A stretch of DNA of 64,000 bases from Qipengyuania sp. YIM B01966 (GTDB lineage: Bacteria; Pseudomonadota; Alphaproteobacteria; Sphingomonadales; Sphingomonadaceae). The position numbers and the translations under genes were made by a program. Within the stretch, counting starts at the first letter, position 1. Every line of letters starts with the position of its first letter. The notes below the pieces were generated by a model that was not told the origin of the DNA, did not search any database, and was given only the letters and a program-made list of their open reading frames with translations. The stretch is from positions 62,001 through 126,000 of the forward strand of contig NZ_JADMNM010000004.1 in assembly GCF_016461955.1 (NCBI RefSeq), written 5' to 3'. Positions 42,174-52,560 of the stretch are shown here, piece by piece.

Positions 42174-43238
42174 GTGCCCAACAGAACCAATGCGGAACTG
42201 GTTGCCGAAATTACCCGGCTTACGGATGCCCTAACGACCGAACGTGCCCGTCCGACGATGGCCGAGCTCGAGCGCCGCCTGCTGGTTTATAACGCGATGC
42301 TCGACACCGTGCCGATCGGTGTCGTCATGGCCGACCATCAGGGCCGGATCATCTACGGCAACAGCCATGTCGAAGAAATGCTCCGCCATCCGGTGCTGTT
42401 CTCGGACGATTATGATTCGTACCACCAATGGACCTCGTTCCACGCCGACGGCCGGCAGGTCGAAAGCCACGAATACCCGCTCGCCCGCATCCTGCGCGAT
42501 GGCGAGACGCAGGCGGAGCTGGTCGTAAATTACCAGCGCGGGGACGGAACCATGATGTGGATGCGGATCATCGGCCGCGAGATTGTCGACGAAACCGGCG
42601 AGCGGATCGGCGCGACAGTCGCGCTGGTCGATATGCAGAACCAGAAGGAACTGGAGCAGACGCAGCAATTGCTGATCCGGGAACTCAACCACCGTGTAAA
42701 AAACGCTTTTGCCGTGGTGCAGTCGATCATCGCGCAAAGCGCCCGCAAGAGCGAATTGCCGGAAGACGTCACCAATGCGCTAATCGGCCGCGTCGGTGCC
42801 TATGCCACGGCGCATGCACGCCTCTTGGGCATACGCGACGAACGTATTGGCCTGGCCGGGGTGGTCTCCGATACGGTGACCCCGATTGCGGGCGAGCGGC
42901 TGATCACCAACGGCCCCGCCGTTGCGCTGCCCGAAAAGGCGATGACGCTGATGGCGCTCGTTTTTTATGAACTCGCCACCAACGCGACCAAATACGGCGC
43001 GCTCGCGGTGCCCGGTGGGACGGTGACGGTTAGTTGGGACATAATCGATGACGAACTTCATATAGATTGGGTGGAACGTGGTGGACCAATGGTCGTTCCT
43101 CCTACAAGAAAGGGCTTTGGCTCGACTATTATTGACCGTGCCTTGACTGCTGAGACCGGGGGTCGGGTGAACCTCGACTATGCCCCGGCAGGTTTCGAGT
43201 GGCATTTCGTGATGAACTGGAACAATAGCAATGACTGA
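42174..43238 (+). CDS. PAS-HWE family sensor histidine kinase
   Basis: A 354-residue soluble kinase with no membrane segment. PAS domain at about 35-155 (YNAMLDTVPIGVVMADHQGR), then the HWE/HisKA_2 core with ELNHRVKNAFAVVQSIIAQS holding the phospho-His, the Asn box FYELATNATKYGAL, and WVERGGP. HWE kinases often work through the PhyR/EcfG general stress pathway in alphaproteobacteria. GTG 42174 is fixed by AAAGGA 7 bases upstream; the open frame above it lies in the CBS gene. It overlaps the response regulator by 8 bases. Confidence 0.9.
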   Translation: MPNRTNAELVAEITRLTDALTTERARPTMAELERRLLVYNAMLDTVPIGVVMADHQGRIIYGNSHVEEMLRHPVLFSDDYDSYHQWTSFHADGRQVESHEYPLARILRDGETQAELVVNYQRGDGTMMWMRIIGREIVDETGERIGATVALVDMQNQKELEQTQQLLIRELNHRVKNAFAVVQSIIAQSARKSELPEDVTNALIGRVGAYATAHARLLGIRDERIGLAGVVSDTVTPIAGERLITNGPAVALPEKAMTLMALVFYELATNATKYGALAVPGGTVTVSWDIIDDELHIDWVERGGPMVVPPTRKGFGSTIIDRALTAETGGRVNLDYAPAGFEWHFVMNWNNSND

Positions 43239-43626
43239 CCGTGCCCGGATCCTCGTCCTCGATGATGAAGTGCTCGTCGGGATCGAGATCAGCGATTACA
43301 TCGAAGAGCTGGGGCACGAGGTGAGCGGTCCGTTCACCTCGGACAAGGCAGCGGCTCAGGCGATTGCCCGCGACAATCCTGACTTGGCGCTGCTCGATGT
43401 CAATCTGGGCGATGGCAAGACCTCCGAACCCGTCGCCAAGGCGCTGCGCGACGCGGACATTCCGATCATCTATGTAACCGCAACCAATCCGCGGGAAATC
43501 GAATATCGCGACGAAAATGACCGCGTCGTCGGCAAACCGTTCAGCCGCACGGCGCTGATCGGGGCGATCCGCCAGGCATTGTCGCGGCTGGAAGCCGAAG
43601 AGCGCCGGTCGATGGACAACCTTTAG
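43231..43626 (+). CDS. Single-domain response regulator
   Basis: A 131-residue receiver domain. Acidic pocket ILVLDDEVLV, phospho-Asp in LALLDVNLGDG, switch Thr in YVTATNP and the conserved Lys in VGKPF are present. No output domain. It is the natural partner of the overlapping HWE kinase; such lone receivers can act as phosphate sinks or branch points for PhyR. Confidence 0.92.
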   Translation: MTDRARILVLDDEVLVGIEISDYIEELGHEVSGPFTSDKAAAQAIARDNPDLALLDVNLGDGKTSEPVAKALRDADIPIIYVTATNPREIEYRDENDRVVGKPFSRTALIGAIRQALSRLEAEERRSMDNL

Positions 43627-43693
43627 CAGAGCGTTGATTTCCTCGATTTACCCAAACCCCCCGCCCAGATAACGCCCCACGGACGGAGGGCGC

Positions 43694-44599
43694 ATGACGG
43701 TTCGGCTGACACATCTCGAACGGCTGGAAGCTGAAAGCATCCACATCATGCGAGAGGTGGTGGCCGAAGCGCAGCGACCGGTGATGCTCTATTCGGTGGG
43801 CAAGGATTCGGCCGTCATGCTGCATCTGGCGCGCAAGGCATTTCACCCCGCGCCGCCGCCCTTCCCGCTGCTACACGTCGATACTACCTGGAAATTCCGG
43901 GCGATGTACGATCTTCGCGATCACGCGGCCAAGGCGGCGGGGATGGAATTGCTGGTCTGGCACAATCCCGAAGCGGCCGAACGCGGCATCAACCCGTTCG
44001 ATCACGGCGCGCTCCACACCGATATGTGGAAGACGCAGGGGCTGAAGCAGGGGCTCGACCATTACGGGTTCGATGCGGCATTCGGCGGCGCGCGGCGGGA
44101 CGAGGAAAAGAGCCGGGCGAAGGAGCGCGTGTTCTCGTTCCGCTCGGCGAGCCATGGCTGGGATCCGAAGAACCAGCGGCCCGAATTGTGGAACCTCTAC
44201 AACGCCCGCAAGGGCAAGGGCGAGAGCATCAGGGTGTTTCCGCTGTCCAACTGGACCGAGCTCGACATCTGGCAATATATCATGGCCGAGGGGATCGAGA
44301 TCGTCCCGCTCTATCTCGCCGCCCCGCGCCCCGTGGTGGAGCGCGACGGGATGCTGCTGATGGTCGATGATGACCGCTTCCGGCTCGCGGCGGGGGAGGA
44401 ACCCACGATGCGCTCGATCCGCTTCCGCACGCTCGGCTGCTACCCGCTCACCGGCGCCGTCGAGAGCGAAGCGGCCACCCTGGAAGAGGTCGTGCGCGAA
44501 ATGCTTCTCACCACCACCAGCGAACGGCAGGGCCGCGCGATCGACCGCGAGGAGGGCGCTGCCTCGATGGAGAAGAAGAAGCAGGAGGGGTATTTCTGA
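43694..44599 (+). CDS. cysD: Sulfate adenylyltransferase subunit 2
   Basis: A 301-residue ATP-sulfurylase subunit that activates sulfate to APS. PP-loop motif [14 protein letters not shown], then [32 protein letters not shown], and [15 protein letters not shown]. The TGA and the next ATG share one base (TGATG), coupling it to cysNC. Confidence 0.97.
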   Translation: MTVRLTHLERLEAESIHIMREVVAEAQRPVMLYSVGKDSAVMLHLARKAFHPAPPPFPLLHVDTTWKFRAMYDLRDHAAKAAGMELLVWHNPEAAERGINPFDHGALHTDMWKTQGLKQGLDHYGFDAAFGGARRDEEKSRAKERVFSFRSASHGWDPKNQRPELWNLYNARKGKGESIRVFPLSNWTELDIWQYIMAEGIEIVPLYLAAPRPVVERDGMLLMVDDDRFRLAAGEEPTMRSIRFRTLGCYPLTGAVESEAATLEEVVREMLLTTTSERQGRAIDREEGAASMEKKKQEGYF

Positions 44600-46521
44600 T
44601 GGGCACCCCGTCCTACGAGGCCGACGGGCTGATTGCCGAGGATATCGGCGCCTATCTCGCCCAGCACCAGAACAAGGACCTGCTGCGCTTCATCACCTGC
44701 GGCAGCGTCGATGATGGCAAGAGCACGCTGATCGGCCGGCTGCTCTATGATTCCAAGATGATCTTCGAAGATCACCTTGCCGCGCTGGAGGAAGACAGCC
44801 GGCGGATCGGCACGCATGGGCAGGAGATCGATTTCGCGCTGCTCGTCGACGGGCTCGCCGCCGAGCGCGAACAGGGCATCACGATCGACGTTGCCTATCG
44901 CTTCTTCGCGACCGAGAAACGCAAGTTCATCGTCGCCGATACGCCCGGGCACGAGCAGTATACCCGCAACATGATCACCGGCGCGTCCACCGCCGATGCG
45001 GCCGTGATCCTGGTCGATGCGCGCAAGGGAATCCTGACGCAGACCCGGCGGCATTCCTTCCTCGCCCACCTGATCGGCGTGCAGCACATGGTGCTGGCGG
45101 TGAACAAGATGGACCTGGTCGGTTACGACGAGGAGAGCTTCGCCGCGATCGTTGCCGATTACCGCGCCTTTGCCGCCGCAATCGGGATTACCGAGTTCAC
45201 CGCGATCCCGATCTCGGGCTTTCGCGGCGACAATATCACCGCCGCCCCGTCCGCCAACACGCCGTGGTATAGCGGGCCCAGCCTCATCGCCCATCTCGAA
45301 AGCCTGCCGCTCGCCAGCGAGGCCGCGCAGAGCCGCCCCCTCAGGATGCCGGTGCAGTGGGTCAACCGCCCCAATCTCGACTTTCGCGGCTTTGCCGGGC
45401 TGATCGCCGCCGGCACCGCGCAGCCGGGCGACCGGGTGCGGATCGTCCCTTCGGGCAAGACCAGCACCATCGCCAGCATCGAGACTTTCGCCGGCGCGCA
45501 GCCCAGCGCGGTCGCCGGGCAGGCGGTGACGCTGACGCTGGCGGACGAGGTCGATTGCAGCCGCGGCGATGTGATCGCCAGCGCCGACGACCCGCCGCAG
45601 AGCGCCGATCAGTTCGAGGGGACATTGGTCTGGCTGGCCGACGACGCGCTGATCCCCGGGCGCGGTTACTGGCTGAAGCTGGCGACGCAGACCGTGACCG
45701 CAACCATTGCCGAGCCGAAATACGAGATCGACGTCAACACGCTCGACCATCTTGCCGCCAAGACACTCGGCCTCAACGCGATCGGCGTTGCCGAAGTGAC
45801 GACCGAGCGGCCGATCACCTTCGAACCCTATGCCGACAGCCGCACGCTGGGCGGGTTCATCCTGATCGACAAGCTGACCAATGCGACCGTCGCTGCCGGG
45901 ATGATTCATTTCAGCCTGCGGCGGGCGCAGAATGTCCACTGGCAGGCGGTCGATATCGCGCCGGGCCAGCGTGCGGCGATGAAGAACCAGCGCCCGGCCG
46001 TACTGTGGTTCACCGGCCTGTCCGGCTCGGGCAAATCGACGATCGCCAATCTGGTCGACAAGCGGCTGTTCCGGATGAACCGGCATACCTATCTGCTCGA
46101 TGGCGACAATGTCCGTCACGGGCTCAACAAGGATCTGGGCTTCACCGAAGCCGACCGGATCGAGAATATCCGCCGCGTGGGCGAAGTGGCCCGGCTGATG
46201 GCCGATGCCGGCCTCATCGTCATAACCGCCTTCATCAGCCCGTTCCGCGCCGAACGCGACATGGTCCGAGCGCTGATCCCCGAAGGCGATTTCATCGAGG
46301 TCCATATCGACACGCCGCTGGCCGTCGCCGAAGCGCGCGACGAGAAGGGCCTCTATGCCAAGGCGCGCATCGGGGAATTGAAGAATTTCACCGGGATCGA
46401 CAGCCCATATGAGGAACCCGAGCGGCCGGAAATCCGCATCGACACCACCGCGATGAGCGCCGACGAGGCTGCCGCGCTGATCGTCGATCATCTGCTCGAC
46501 CGGAGGGGCCGGCTGGCATGA
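44599..46521 (+). CDS. cysN: Fused sulfate adenylyltransferase subunit 1 / APS kinase
   Basis: A 640-residue CysNC fusion. Residues about 1-440 form the GTPase subunit ([53 protein letters not shown]). The last about 190 residues form APS kinase ([40 protein letters not shown]). Together with CysD it makes PAPS. The fusion is common in alphaproteobacteria. A 4-base overlap joins it to cysQ. Confidence 0.97.
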   Translation: MGTPSYEADGLIAEDIGAYLAQHQNKDLLRFITCGSVDDGKSTLIGRLLYDSKMIFEDHLAALEEDSRRIGTHGQEIDFALLVDGLAAEREQGITIDVAYRFFATEKRKFIVADTPGHEQYTRNMITGASTADAAVILVDARKGILTQTRRHSFLAHLIGVQHMVLAVNKMDLVGYDEESFAAIVADYRAFAAAIGITEFTAIPISGFRGDNITAAPSANTPWYSGPSLIAHLESLPLASEAAQSRPLRMPVQWVNRPNLDFRGFAGLIAAGTAQPGDRVRIVPSGKTSTIASIETFAGAQPSAVAGQAVTLTLADEVDCSRGDVIASADDPPQSADQFEGTLVWLADDALIPGRGYWLKLATQTVTATIAEPKYEIDVNTLDHLAAKTLGLNAIGVAEVTTERPITFEPYADSRTLGGFILIDKLTNATVAAGMIHFSLRRAQNVHWQAVDIAPGQRAAMKNQRPAVLWFTGLSGSGKSTIANLVDKRLFRMNRHTYLLDGDNVRHGLNKDLGFTEADRIENIRRVGEVARLMADAGLIVITAFISPFRAERDMVRALIPEGDFIEVHIDTPLAVAEARDEKGLYAKARIGELKNFTGIDSPYEEPERPEIRIDTTAMSADEAAALIVDHLLDRRGRLA

Positions 46522-47267
46522 GCGGGGCAGAGAGCGACGCCGCACTGGCCGCGCGGCTGGCGGGCGAGGCAGGGCGGCTGCTGCTGGCGCTGCGCGAACG
46601 GGGCGAGTTTTCCGGCAAGGCGCTGGGCGCGGAAGGTGACCGGCAGGCCAATGCGCTGCTGCTCGATGCGCTCGCCACCGCCCGGCCCGATGATGCGGTG
46701 CTGTCGGAAGAGAGCGCCGATGACGGCACCCGGCTGGCGCAGCAACGCGTGTGGATCATCGACCCGCTCGACGGGACGCGCGAATATGGCGAGGGGCGCA
46801 GCGACTGGGCAGTCCATGTCGGGCTGGCGGTTGACGGCACCGCGCAGACCGGCGCCGTGGCGCTTCCGGGGCTGGGCGGGCTGGTGCTGGCGAGCGCTCC
46901 GGTAACGCCCTTGCCGCCGCCGCATGGCGGGCCGCCGCGCATGCTGGTCAGCCGCACGCGCCCTGCGGCCGAAGCAGTCGCGGTGGCCGAGCGGCTGGGC
47001 GCCGAACTGGTGCCGATGGGCAGCGCCGGGGCCAAGGCGATGGCGGTCGTCCGCGGCGAAGCGGACATCTACCTTCATTCGGGCGGGCAATATGAATGGG
47101 ACAATTGCGCGCCCGTAGCGGTCGCGGCGGCGCATGGCCTCCATTGTTCGCGGATCGACGGGTCGCCGCTTATCTACAACCAGCGCGATGTGTCGCTGCC
47201 CGATCTGCTGATCTGCCGCCCTGAATTCTCGGCTGAGGTGCTGGCGCTGGTGCGCGAGCTAGGCTGA
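46518..47267 (+). CDS. cysQ: 3'(2'),5'-bisphosphate nucleotidase CysQ
   Basis: A 249-residue IMPase-family phosphatase that removes PAP, the by-product of PAPS use. Metal motif [20 protein letters not shown], the [13 protein letters not shown]-type N-terminal region, and [17 protein letters not shown], the second metal site, are intact. Its context directly after cysNC supports CysQ rather than inositol phosphatase. It converges on ribF and overlaps its end by 9 bases. Confidence 0.94.
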   Translation: MSGAESDAALAARLAGEAGRLLLALRERGEFSGKALGAEGDRQANALLLDALATARPDDAVLSEESADDGTRLAQQRVWIIDPLDGTREYGEGRSDWAVHVGLAVDGTAQTGAVALPGLGGLVLASAPVTPLPPPHGGPPRMLVSRTRPAAEAVAVAERLGAELVPMGSAGAKAMAVVRGEADIYLHSGGQYEWDNCAPVAVAAAHGLHCSRIDGSPLIYNQRDVSLPDLLICRPEFSAEVLALVRELG

Positions 47268-48191
47268 CGCCAGCAGCCGGCGCGCTTCGGCGCAATCGGC
47301 ATCCATCTGCCGGGTCAGCGCCTCCAGCGTGTCGAACTTCGCCTCGGACCGCAGGAAGTGGCGGAAGGCGATCTCGATTTCCTGCCCGTAAAGGTCGCCC
47401 GCAAAGTCGAAGAAAAAGGGTTCGAGCAACTCGCGCGGCGGGTCGAAGCTGGGGCGGATGCCGATATTCGCCGCGCCCGCCAGCTGCTGCCGGGTGGCGA
47501 GCACCGTGCCCGTAACGGCGTAGATCCCGTAATGCGGGCGCAGATAATCCTCGAGCTCGAGATTGGCGGTGGGATAGCCGATGGTCCGCCCGCGCTTGTC
47601 GCCATGGACCACGATCCCGCGCACCGCATAGGGCCGCGTCAGCAGCCGTGCGGCCTCCACCGGGTCGCCGTCGCGCAGTGCCTGGCGGATGCGACTCGAC
47701 GAGATCGGCGCACCGCAATCCATCACCGGGGCCACCGCGCGGGTGGCGATGCCGTTTTGCGATGCCAGATCGGCGAGCACCTGCCGGTTGCCCGCGCGCC
47801 CCTTGCCGAAAGTGAAATCCTCGCCGGTAACGATCCCGGCCACGCCTAGATGGCGGTGCATCAGCTGGCTGACGAAATCCTCGGCCGTGGTCCCGGCGAG
47901 CGCGGCGTCGAAATGCAGCACCAGCATCGCGCTCGCCCCAGCGGCGAGATAGAGTTCCTGGCGCTGTTCCAGCGTCGTCAGCGTGAACGGGGCCGCATCG
48001 GGCTGGAAATATCGCACCGGGTGCGGGTCGAAGGTGGCGATGATCGCGGGGCGCCCTTCGGCTCGTGCCCAGGCGATCGCCTCGCCCGCGACTGCCTGAT
48101 GGCCGAGGTGAAAGCCGTCGAAATTGCCCAGTGCGATGATCGCCCCGCGCAAGGGTTCGGGCAGCGGCTCGCGGTGGTCGAGCCACCTCAT
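47259..48191 (-). CDS. ribF: Bifunctional riboflavin kinase / FAD synthetase
   Basis: A 310-residue enzyme making FMN then FAD. N-terminal adenylyltransferase: ALGNFDGFHLGHQAVAGEA, TFDPHPVRYF, GEDFTFGKGRAGN. C-terminal kinase: GDKRGRTIGYPTANLELED and FDFAGDLYGQEIEI. It overlaps the dipeptidase stop by ATGA and is the last gene of the minus-strand operon from 52.3 kb. Confidence 0.96.
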   Translation of the reverse strand: MRWLDHREPLPEPLRGAIIALGNFDGFHLGHQAVAGEAIAWARAEGRPAIIATFDPHPVRYFQPDAAPFTLTTLEQRQELYLAAGASAMLVLHFDAALAGTTAEDFVSQLMHRHLGVAGIVTGEDFTFGKGRAGNRQVLADLASQNGIATRAVAPVMDCGAPISSSRIRQALRDGDPVEAARLLTRPYAVRGIVVHGDKRGRTIGYPTANLELEDYLRPHYGIYAVTGTVLATRQQLAGAANIGIRPSFDPPRELLEPFFFDFAGDLYGQEIEIAFRHFLRSEAKFDTLEALTRQMDADCAEARRLLASA

Positions 48192-49354
48192 AGCGGTGCG
48201 ATCCCGGCGCGGATCACCCGCAGCGCGTTCAGCCCCATTGCCTGGCGGATGTCCGCTTCGCTGAACCCTTCATCGAGCAGGGCCTGCGTCACTTGGGTTA
48301 GCTGGCTGGTATCGAAACGCGCGGTGATTGCCCCGTCATAATCGCTCCCCAGCGCGACATGATCGATGCCGACCAGATCGCGGATATGGCGCATCGCGCG
48401 CGCCGTATCGCGCGGGCTGGTGCCGCACACCGCGCCTTCCCAATAGCCGACACCGATGACCCCGCCCGTCGCCGCAACGCCGCGGATTTCCTCATCGCTG
48501 AGGTTGCGATTGACCTTGCAGGTTGCCTGCACCCCGCCATGGCTGGAGACGACCGGGCGGCGCGCGGCGGCGAGAATGTCGGCAACGCATGGATGGCTGC
48601 AATGGGCGATGTCGACGATCATCCCCAGCTGCTCCATCCGCGCCAGCACCTGCCGCCCTTTGGGGGTCAGGCCATAGCGCCGCTCGCCATGCATTGAGCC
48701 GGCAAGGTCGGTGTCGAAGAAATGCGTGAAGCCGGCCATGCGGAAGCCGGCGGCGTGCAGCCGGTCGAGATTGGCCGGATCGCCCTCGAGATTGTGCAGC
48801 CCCTCGATGCTTAGCAGCGCGCCGATCCCATTGCCCTTGATCGCCCGCCGACCCGCCAGGGCGTCGATGTCGTCCGGCTTGACGACCGGCAGCAACTGGT
48901 TGTTCGAGCCGGCCATCGCCCGGCGCAACTTCTCGGCGTGCCACAGCGAGCGTTCGAGCAGCGAGGTCCAGGTGCGCGGCGGCTGCAACTGGCCGATCAC
49001 CAGCGGGGTGATGTTGTCGGTATCGCCGCTATTGCCGTCATAATTCATGCCCCTCGGGGTCTTGGTCACGCTGGAGAACACCTGCAGCGTGACATTGCCA
49101 TCCTTCAGACGCGGCAGGTCCATATGGCCGCTCACCCGGTCGGACAGCAGGCTGCGCTGCCACATCAGCGTATCGGAATGGAGGTCGACGATGGTCAGCG
49201 TGGCGTGAAGCGCCCTCGCCCGCTCGCTGACCGGGATCAGAGGCAGCCCGTCGATCCTGTTCATTGGGTGCTCGGCAATGCGGGGGCCGAATGCGAAGAA
49301 CCCGGCCAATGCGGCGAGCAGCAAGCCGAGGATGATCCATGCCGCGCGCTTCAT
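48188..49354 (-). CDS. Membrane dipeptidase (M19 family)
   Basis: A 388-residue renal-dipeptidase-like zinc hydrolase. A single N-terminal membrane anchor (AAWIILGLLLAALAGFFAF) places the enzyme in the periplasm. Zinc and substrate motifs: VDLHSDTLMW, SIEGLHNLEGD, DIAHCSHP, SSHGG and LGSDYDG. Start ATG 49354 is chosen since it overlaps the folA stop by ATGA and begins the anchor. In this operon it is out of pathway with its neighbours. Confidence 0.93.
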   Translation of the reverse strand: MKRAAWIILGLLLAALAGFFAFGPRIAEHPMNRIDGLPLIPVSERARALHATLTIVDLHSDTLMWQRSLLSDRVSGHMDLPRLKDGNVTLQVFSSVTKTPRGMNYDGNSGDTDNITPLVIGQLQPPRTWTSLLERSLWHAEKLRRAMAGSNNQLLPVVKPDDIDALAGRRAIKGNGIGALLSIEGLHNLEGDPANLDRLHAAGFRMAGFTHFFDTDLAGSMHGERRYGLTPKGRQVLARMEQLGMIVDIAHCSHPCVADILAAARRPVVSSHGGVQATCKVNRNLSDEEIRGVAATGGVIGVGYWEGAVCGTSPRDTARAMRHIRDLVGIDHVALGSDYDGAITARFDTSQLTQVTQALLDEGFSEADIRQAMGLNALRVIRAGIAPL

Positions 49355-49866
49355 CGCCGCACCAGCGTGACGAAGGAAAACGCGGGCTGCGCCCCCCTGG
49401 CGGGACGATCCGCGCGCGCCGTTTCCTGCCATTGAGCGCCCAGTGCGGGCATGGTCACATCGCCAATGTAGTCGCGGTGGATCTCAGTCAGTTCGACCCG
49501 CTCGGCCAGGGGCAGGGCGGCGGTGAACACGCCTGCCCCGCCGATCACCGCAATCGGGCCATCAGCCGCATGGCCGGCGGCAAGCGCCAGCGCGGCGGGC
49601 AGGCTGGCGGCCGTCTCGACCCCCTCGGCCTGCCACTCGGGATCGCGGGTCAATACGATATGTGGCCGGCCCGGCAACAGGCCGGGAAGCGATTCGAAGG
49701 TGCGGCGGCCCATCACCATCGGGTGGCCCATCGTCAGCCGCTTGAAATGGGCGAGGTCGGCCGGGATATGCCACGGCAGCGTGCCATCGGCGCCGATCAC
49801 ACCATTGGCGGCGCGGGCATAGATCAGGAACACACCACGCGGCGCGTTGGCGGCGGGGGCACTCAT
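49351..49866 (-). CDS. folA: Dihydrofolate reductase
   Basis: A 171-residue enzyme producing tetrahydrofolate. Motifs: YARAANGVIGADGTLPWHIPADL (in part), HFKRLTMGHPMVMGRRTFES, LPGRPHIVLTRDP and IAVIGGAGVFTAAL. Both ends overlap neighbours by 4 bases. Confidence 0.96.
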   Translation of the reverse strand: MSAPAANAPRGVFLIYARAANGVIGADGTLPWHIPADLAHFKRLTMGHPMVMGRRTFESLPGLLPGRPHIVLTRDPEWQAEGVETAASLPAALALAAGHAADGPIAVIGGAGVFTAALPLAERVELTEIHRDYIGDVTMPALGAQWQETARADRPARGAQPAFSFVTLVRR

Positions 49867-50918
49867 GCCAGCGTGATCCGCGTCACATGGCCCATCTTGC
49901 GCCCCTCGCGCGCCTCGTGCTTGCCGTAGAGATGCAGATGCGCGCCCGGCTCTGCCAGCACGACTTGCGCGTCAAGGGCGGCCGGGCCGATCAGATTGGT
50001 CATCACGACGGCGCGCGCGGTGGTTGTCGTATCACCCAGCGGCAGGCCGCAGATCGCGCGGATGTGGTTTTCGAACTGGCTGGTGACCGCACCCTCGATC
50101 GTCCAGTGCCCCGAATTGTGCACCCGCGGGGCCATTTCGTTGAACACCGGCCCGTAATCGGTGGCAAAGAACTCGAGCGTCAGCACCCCGACATAGCCGA
50201 GCGCGGCGGCAACCTTGGCCGCCAGCTCGCGCGCAGCGGGCACCTGCTCGACGATCAGCGGCGCCGCCGGCAGGCGCGAGGTGGCAAGGATGCCGTCCTG
50301 ATGGTGGTTCTCGGCGCTGTCCCAGAACCGCACCGCGCCATCGCGCCCGCGCACCAGAATGACCGAAAATTCATGCGCGAACCGGACCAGGCCTTCATAG
50401 ATCGCCGGCTGATCGGGCAGGCGCAATCCGTCTGCCTCATGCGCGCTGGCGATGCGCCATTGCCCCTTGCCGTCATAGCCCTCGCGCCGGGTCTTGAGGA
50501 TGCCCGGCGCGCCGATCCGCTCGAGCGCGGCGGCAAGATCCTCGGCATCGTCGACCGCCGCCCACGGCGCGGGCTGGCCGCCCAGATCGGCGACGAACGC
50601 TTTTTCGTTCAGCCGGTCCTGCGCCACGGTCAGCGCGCGGGGATGCGGGGCGAGCTTGGCCTCAAACGGCGCGAGCGGCGCGGCGGGCACATTCTCGAAT
50701 TCCAGCGTGATGATTTCGCACTCGGCCGCAAACGCCGCCAGCTTTTCGCAGTCGTCCCACGGTGCCACGGTGCAGCTTGCGGCCACTTCGGCGGCGACGC
50801 TATCGCCCTCGGGCGTATAGATATGGCAGCGATAGCCGAGCGGCGCGGCGGCCAGCGCCAGCATCCGGCCAAGCTGCCCGCCGCCCAGGATGCCGATCGT
50901 GCTGCCGGGTGAGAGCAT
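49863..50918 (-). CDS. purK: N5-carboxyaminoimidazole ribonucleotide synthase
   Basis: A 351-residue ATP-grasp enzyme of purine synthesis, acting with PurE. N-terminal GILGGGQLGRMLALAAAPLG, ATP-grasp segments LKTRREGYDGKGQWRI and VLTLEFFATD, and NEMAPRVHNSGHWTIEGAVT, the family signature. It begins 6 bases after purE. Confidence 0.97.
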   Translation of the reverse strand: MLSPGSTIGILGGGQLGRMLALAAAPLGYRCHIYTPEGDSVAAEVAASCTVAPWDDCEKLAAFAAECEIITLEFENVPAAPLAPFEAKLAPHPRALTVAQDRLNEKAFVADLGGQPAPWAAVDDAEDLAAALERIGAPGILKTRREGYDGKGQWRIASAHEADGLRLPDQPAIYEGLVRFAHEFSVILVRGRDGAVRFWDSAENHHQDGILATSRLPAAPLIVEQVPAARELAAKVAAALGYVGVLTLEFFATDYGPVFNEMAPRVHNSGHWTIEGAVTSQFENHIRAICGLPLGDTTTTARAVVMTNLIGPAALDAQVVLAEPGAHLHLYGKHEAREGRKMGHVTRITLA

Positions 50919-50924
50919 CGCGGG

Positions 50925-51416
50925 TCAGGCTGGCCGTTCGGCTACCGCGCCCGTCTGCGCCGCGCGCCAGGCCTTCAGCCGCCCAGCCAGCGCCGGATCG
51001 CCGAGCGCCAGGATCGCGGCGGCAAACAGCCCCGCATTGGCCGCCCCCGCTTCGCCAATGGCGAAGGTCGCGGTGGGCACACCGGCGGGCATCTGGACGA
51101 TCGAGAGCAGGCTGTCCTGCCCCGACAAAGCCTTGGACTGCACCGGCACGCCCAGCACCGGCAGATGGGTCAGCGCCGAGAGCATTCCCGGCAGATGCGC
51201 CGCCCCGCCCGCACCGGCGATGATGACCGCAAGGCCCGCGCCTTCCGCCTCGCGCGCAAAGGCATACATCCGGTCAGGCGTGCGGTGGGCCGAGACGATC
51301 CGCGCCTCGTAAGCCACCCCCAGCGCGTCGAGCATGGCGCCAGCGCGCTGCATGGTCGGCCAGTCGGACTGGCTGCCCATGACGATAGCGACCTTGGGCG
51401 CGGGCTGGGGCGGCAC
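50925..51416 (-). CDS. purE: N5-carboxyaminoimidazole ribonucleotide mutase
   Basis: A 163-residue PurE that rearranges N5-CAIR to CAIR. Motifs: [44 protein letters not shown] and [20 protein letters not shown] 51416 is chosen because AAGGA lies 8 bases upstream in the end of gpmA, and it gives the family length; it starts 1 base after the gpmA stop. Confidence 0.95.
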   Translation of the reverse strand: MPPQPAPKVAIVMGSQSDWPTMQRAGAMLDALGVAYEARIVSAHRTPDRMYAFAREAEGAGLAVIIAGAGGAAHLPGMLSALTHLPVLGVPVQSKALSGQDSLLSIVQMPAGVPTATFAIGEAGAANAGLFAAAILALGDPALAGRLKAWRAAQTGAVAERPA

Positions 51417-51417
51417 G

Positions 51418-52104
51418 TCAGAGATCCTTGAGATAGACCCGCTCGCCCGGCACCAGCGCCGCGTCGAACCGGTAGAGGATCGGCTGCCCGGTAGGGATTT
51501 CCAGCTCGGCAATCGCTTCGTCCGAAATGCCCGACAGATGCTTCACCAGCGCGCGCAGCGAATTGCCGTGGGCCGAGACGATCACCGTGCGCCCTTCGCC
51601 CAATGCCGGGCGGATCGCCGCCTCCCAATAAGGCAGCACGCGCTCGATCGTCAGCTTGAGGCTTTCAGCCGCAGGTACCGCCACCCCGGCATAGCGCGGA
51701 TCGGCGCTGAGATCATACGCGCTGCCCGCTTCCAGCGCGGGCGGCGGGGTGTCGAAACTGCGGCGCCAGATATGCACCTGGTCATCGCCATGCCGGTCGC
51801 GGGTCTGCTGCTTGTCGAGCCCGGTCAGCCCGCCATAATGGCGTTCATTCAGCCGCCAGTCCTTGATTTCGGGAATCCACAGACGGCCGCATTCTTCCAG
51901 CGCATAATGCAGCGTCTTAATCGCGCGGGTCTGGAGCGAGGTGAAGGCGATATCGGGCAGCACGCCCTTATCCTTCAGCAATTGACCAGCAGCCTTCGCC
52001 TCGGCCACGCCCTTGTCGGTCAGATCGACATCCCACCAGCCGGTAAAGCGGTTTTCCAGGTTCCAGGCACTCTGGCCGTGGCGGACGAGGATCAGGTCGG
52101 GCAA
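51418..52104 (-). CDS. gpmA: 2,3-bisphosphoglycerate-dependent phosphoglycerate mutase
   Basis: A 228-residue glycolytic mutase. Catalytic His in [34 protein letters not shown], the acid-base region, and [17 protein letters not shown] are present. No ATG start is available. TTG 52104 has GGAG 8 bases upstream; TTG 52110 would leave only 2 bases. The ending YLKDL is typical. Confidence 0.94.
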   Translation of the reverse strand: MPDLILVRHGQSAWNLENRFTGWWDVDLTDKGVAEAKAAGQLLKDKGVLPDIAFTSLQTRAIKTLHYALEECGRLWIPEIKDWRLNERHYGGLTGLDKQQTRDRHGDDQVHIWRRSFDTPPPALEAGSAYDLSADPRYAGVAVPAAESLKLTIERVLPYWEAAIRPALGEGRTVIVSAHGNSLRALVKHLSGISDEAIAELEIPTGQPILYRFDAALVPGERVYLKDL

Positions 52105-52153
52105 GGTCAAGGCTCCGTCTATGGCCGGCCGTTCGAGGCGGGAGCACGCGCGG

Positions 52154-52318
52154 TTAGCTGTCCGGCGCGGCTTTGGGAAGGGCGGTGGCGGGATCGGCGG
52201 GCGCCCCTACGCCGGCTTCTTCCCCAGTTGCATCAAACGCGCGGGCCTGCGCCTTGCGGCGGCGCAGGTTCTCGCGCAGCTTGGCCGCCAGCCGTTCCTC
52301 GCGTGTCGCATTGCTCAT
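52154..52318 (-). CDS. Small conserved basic protein
   Basis: A 54-residue protein. A helical, charged N-terminal half (MSNATREERLAAKLRENLRR then RKAQARAF) is followed by an acidic, proline-containing tail. Short proteins of this type occur in sphingomonads; no function is known. It precedes gpmA by 49 bases on the same strand. ATG 52318 is preferred over the longer upstream frame. Confidence 0.6.
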   Translation of the reverse strand: MSNATREERLAAKLRENLRRRKAQARAFDATGEEAGVGAPADPATALPKAAPDS

Positions 52319-52424
52319 GGGGGGATGTTTGGCGCACGCCCGGCAGCGGTGCAAGCGGCTTGACTTTACGCGGCCCCGCGCCAATAGCGCGCCCGCCCTC
52401 GCGCAGATTGGCGCGCGGCACGCT

Positions 52425-52499
52425 GCTGCTGTAGCTCAGTGGTAGAGCGCACCCTTGGTAAGGGTGAGGTCGGGAGTTCAATCCTCCCCAGCAGCACCA
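52425..52499 (+). tRNA. tRNA-Thr (GGT)
   Basis: Full cloverleaf of 75 bases with encoded CCA. Acceptor arms GCTGCTG / CAGCAGC, D arm GCTC / GAGC, anticodon stem CACCC / GGGTG with loop TTGGTAA (anticodon GGT, reads ACC and ACU), and T arm GGGAG TTCAATC CTCCC. Confidence 0.97.
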
Positions 52500-52560
52500 T
52501 TTCTCCGCTTTGCCCCGACTGTCTTTGTGCCTAGGCCGCGTTGGCGAGGAGGCGGCGCAT

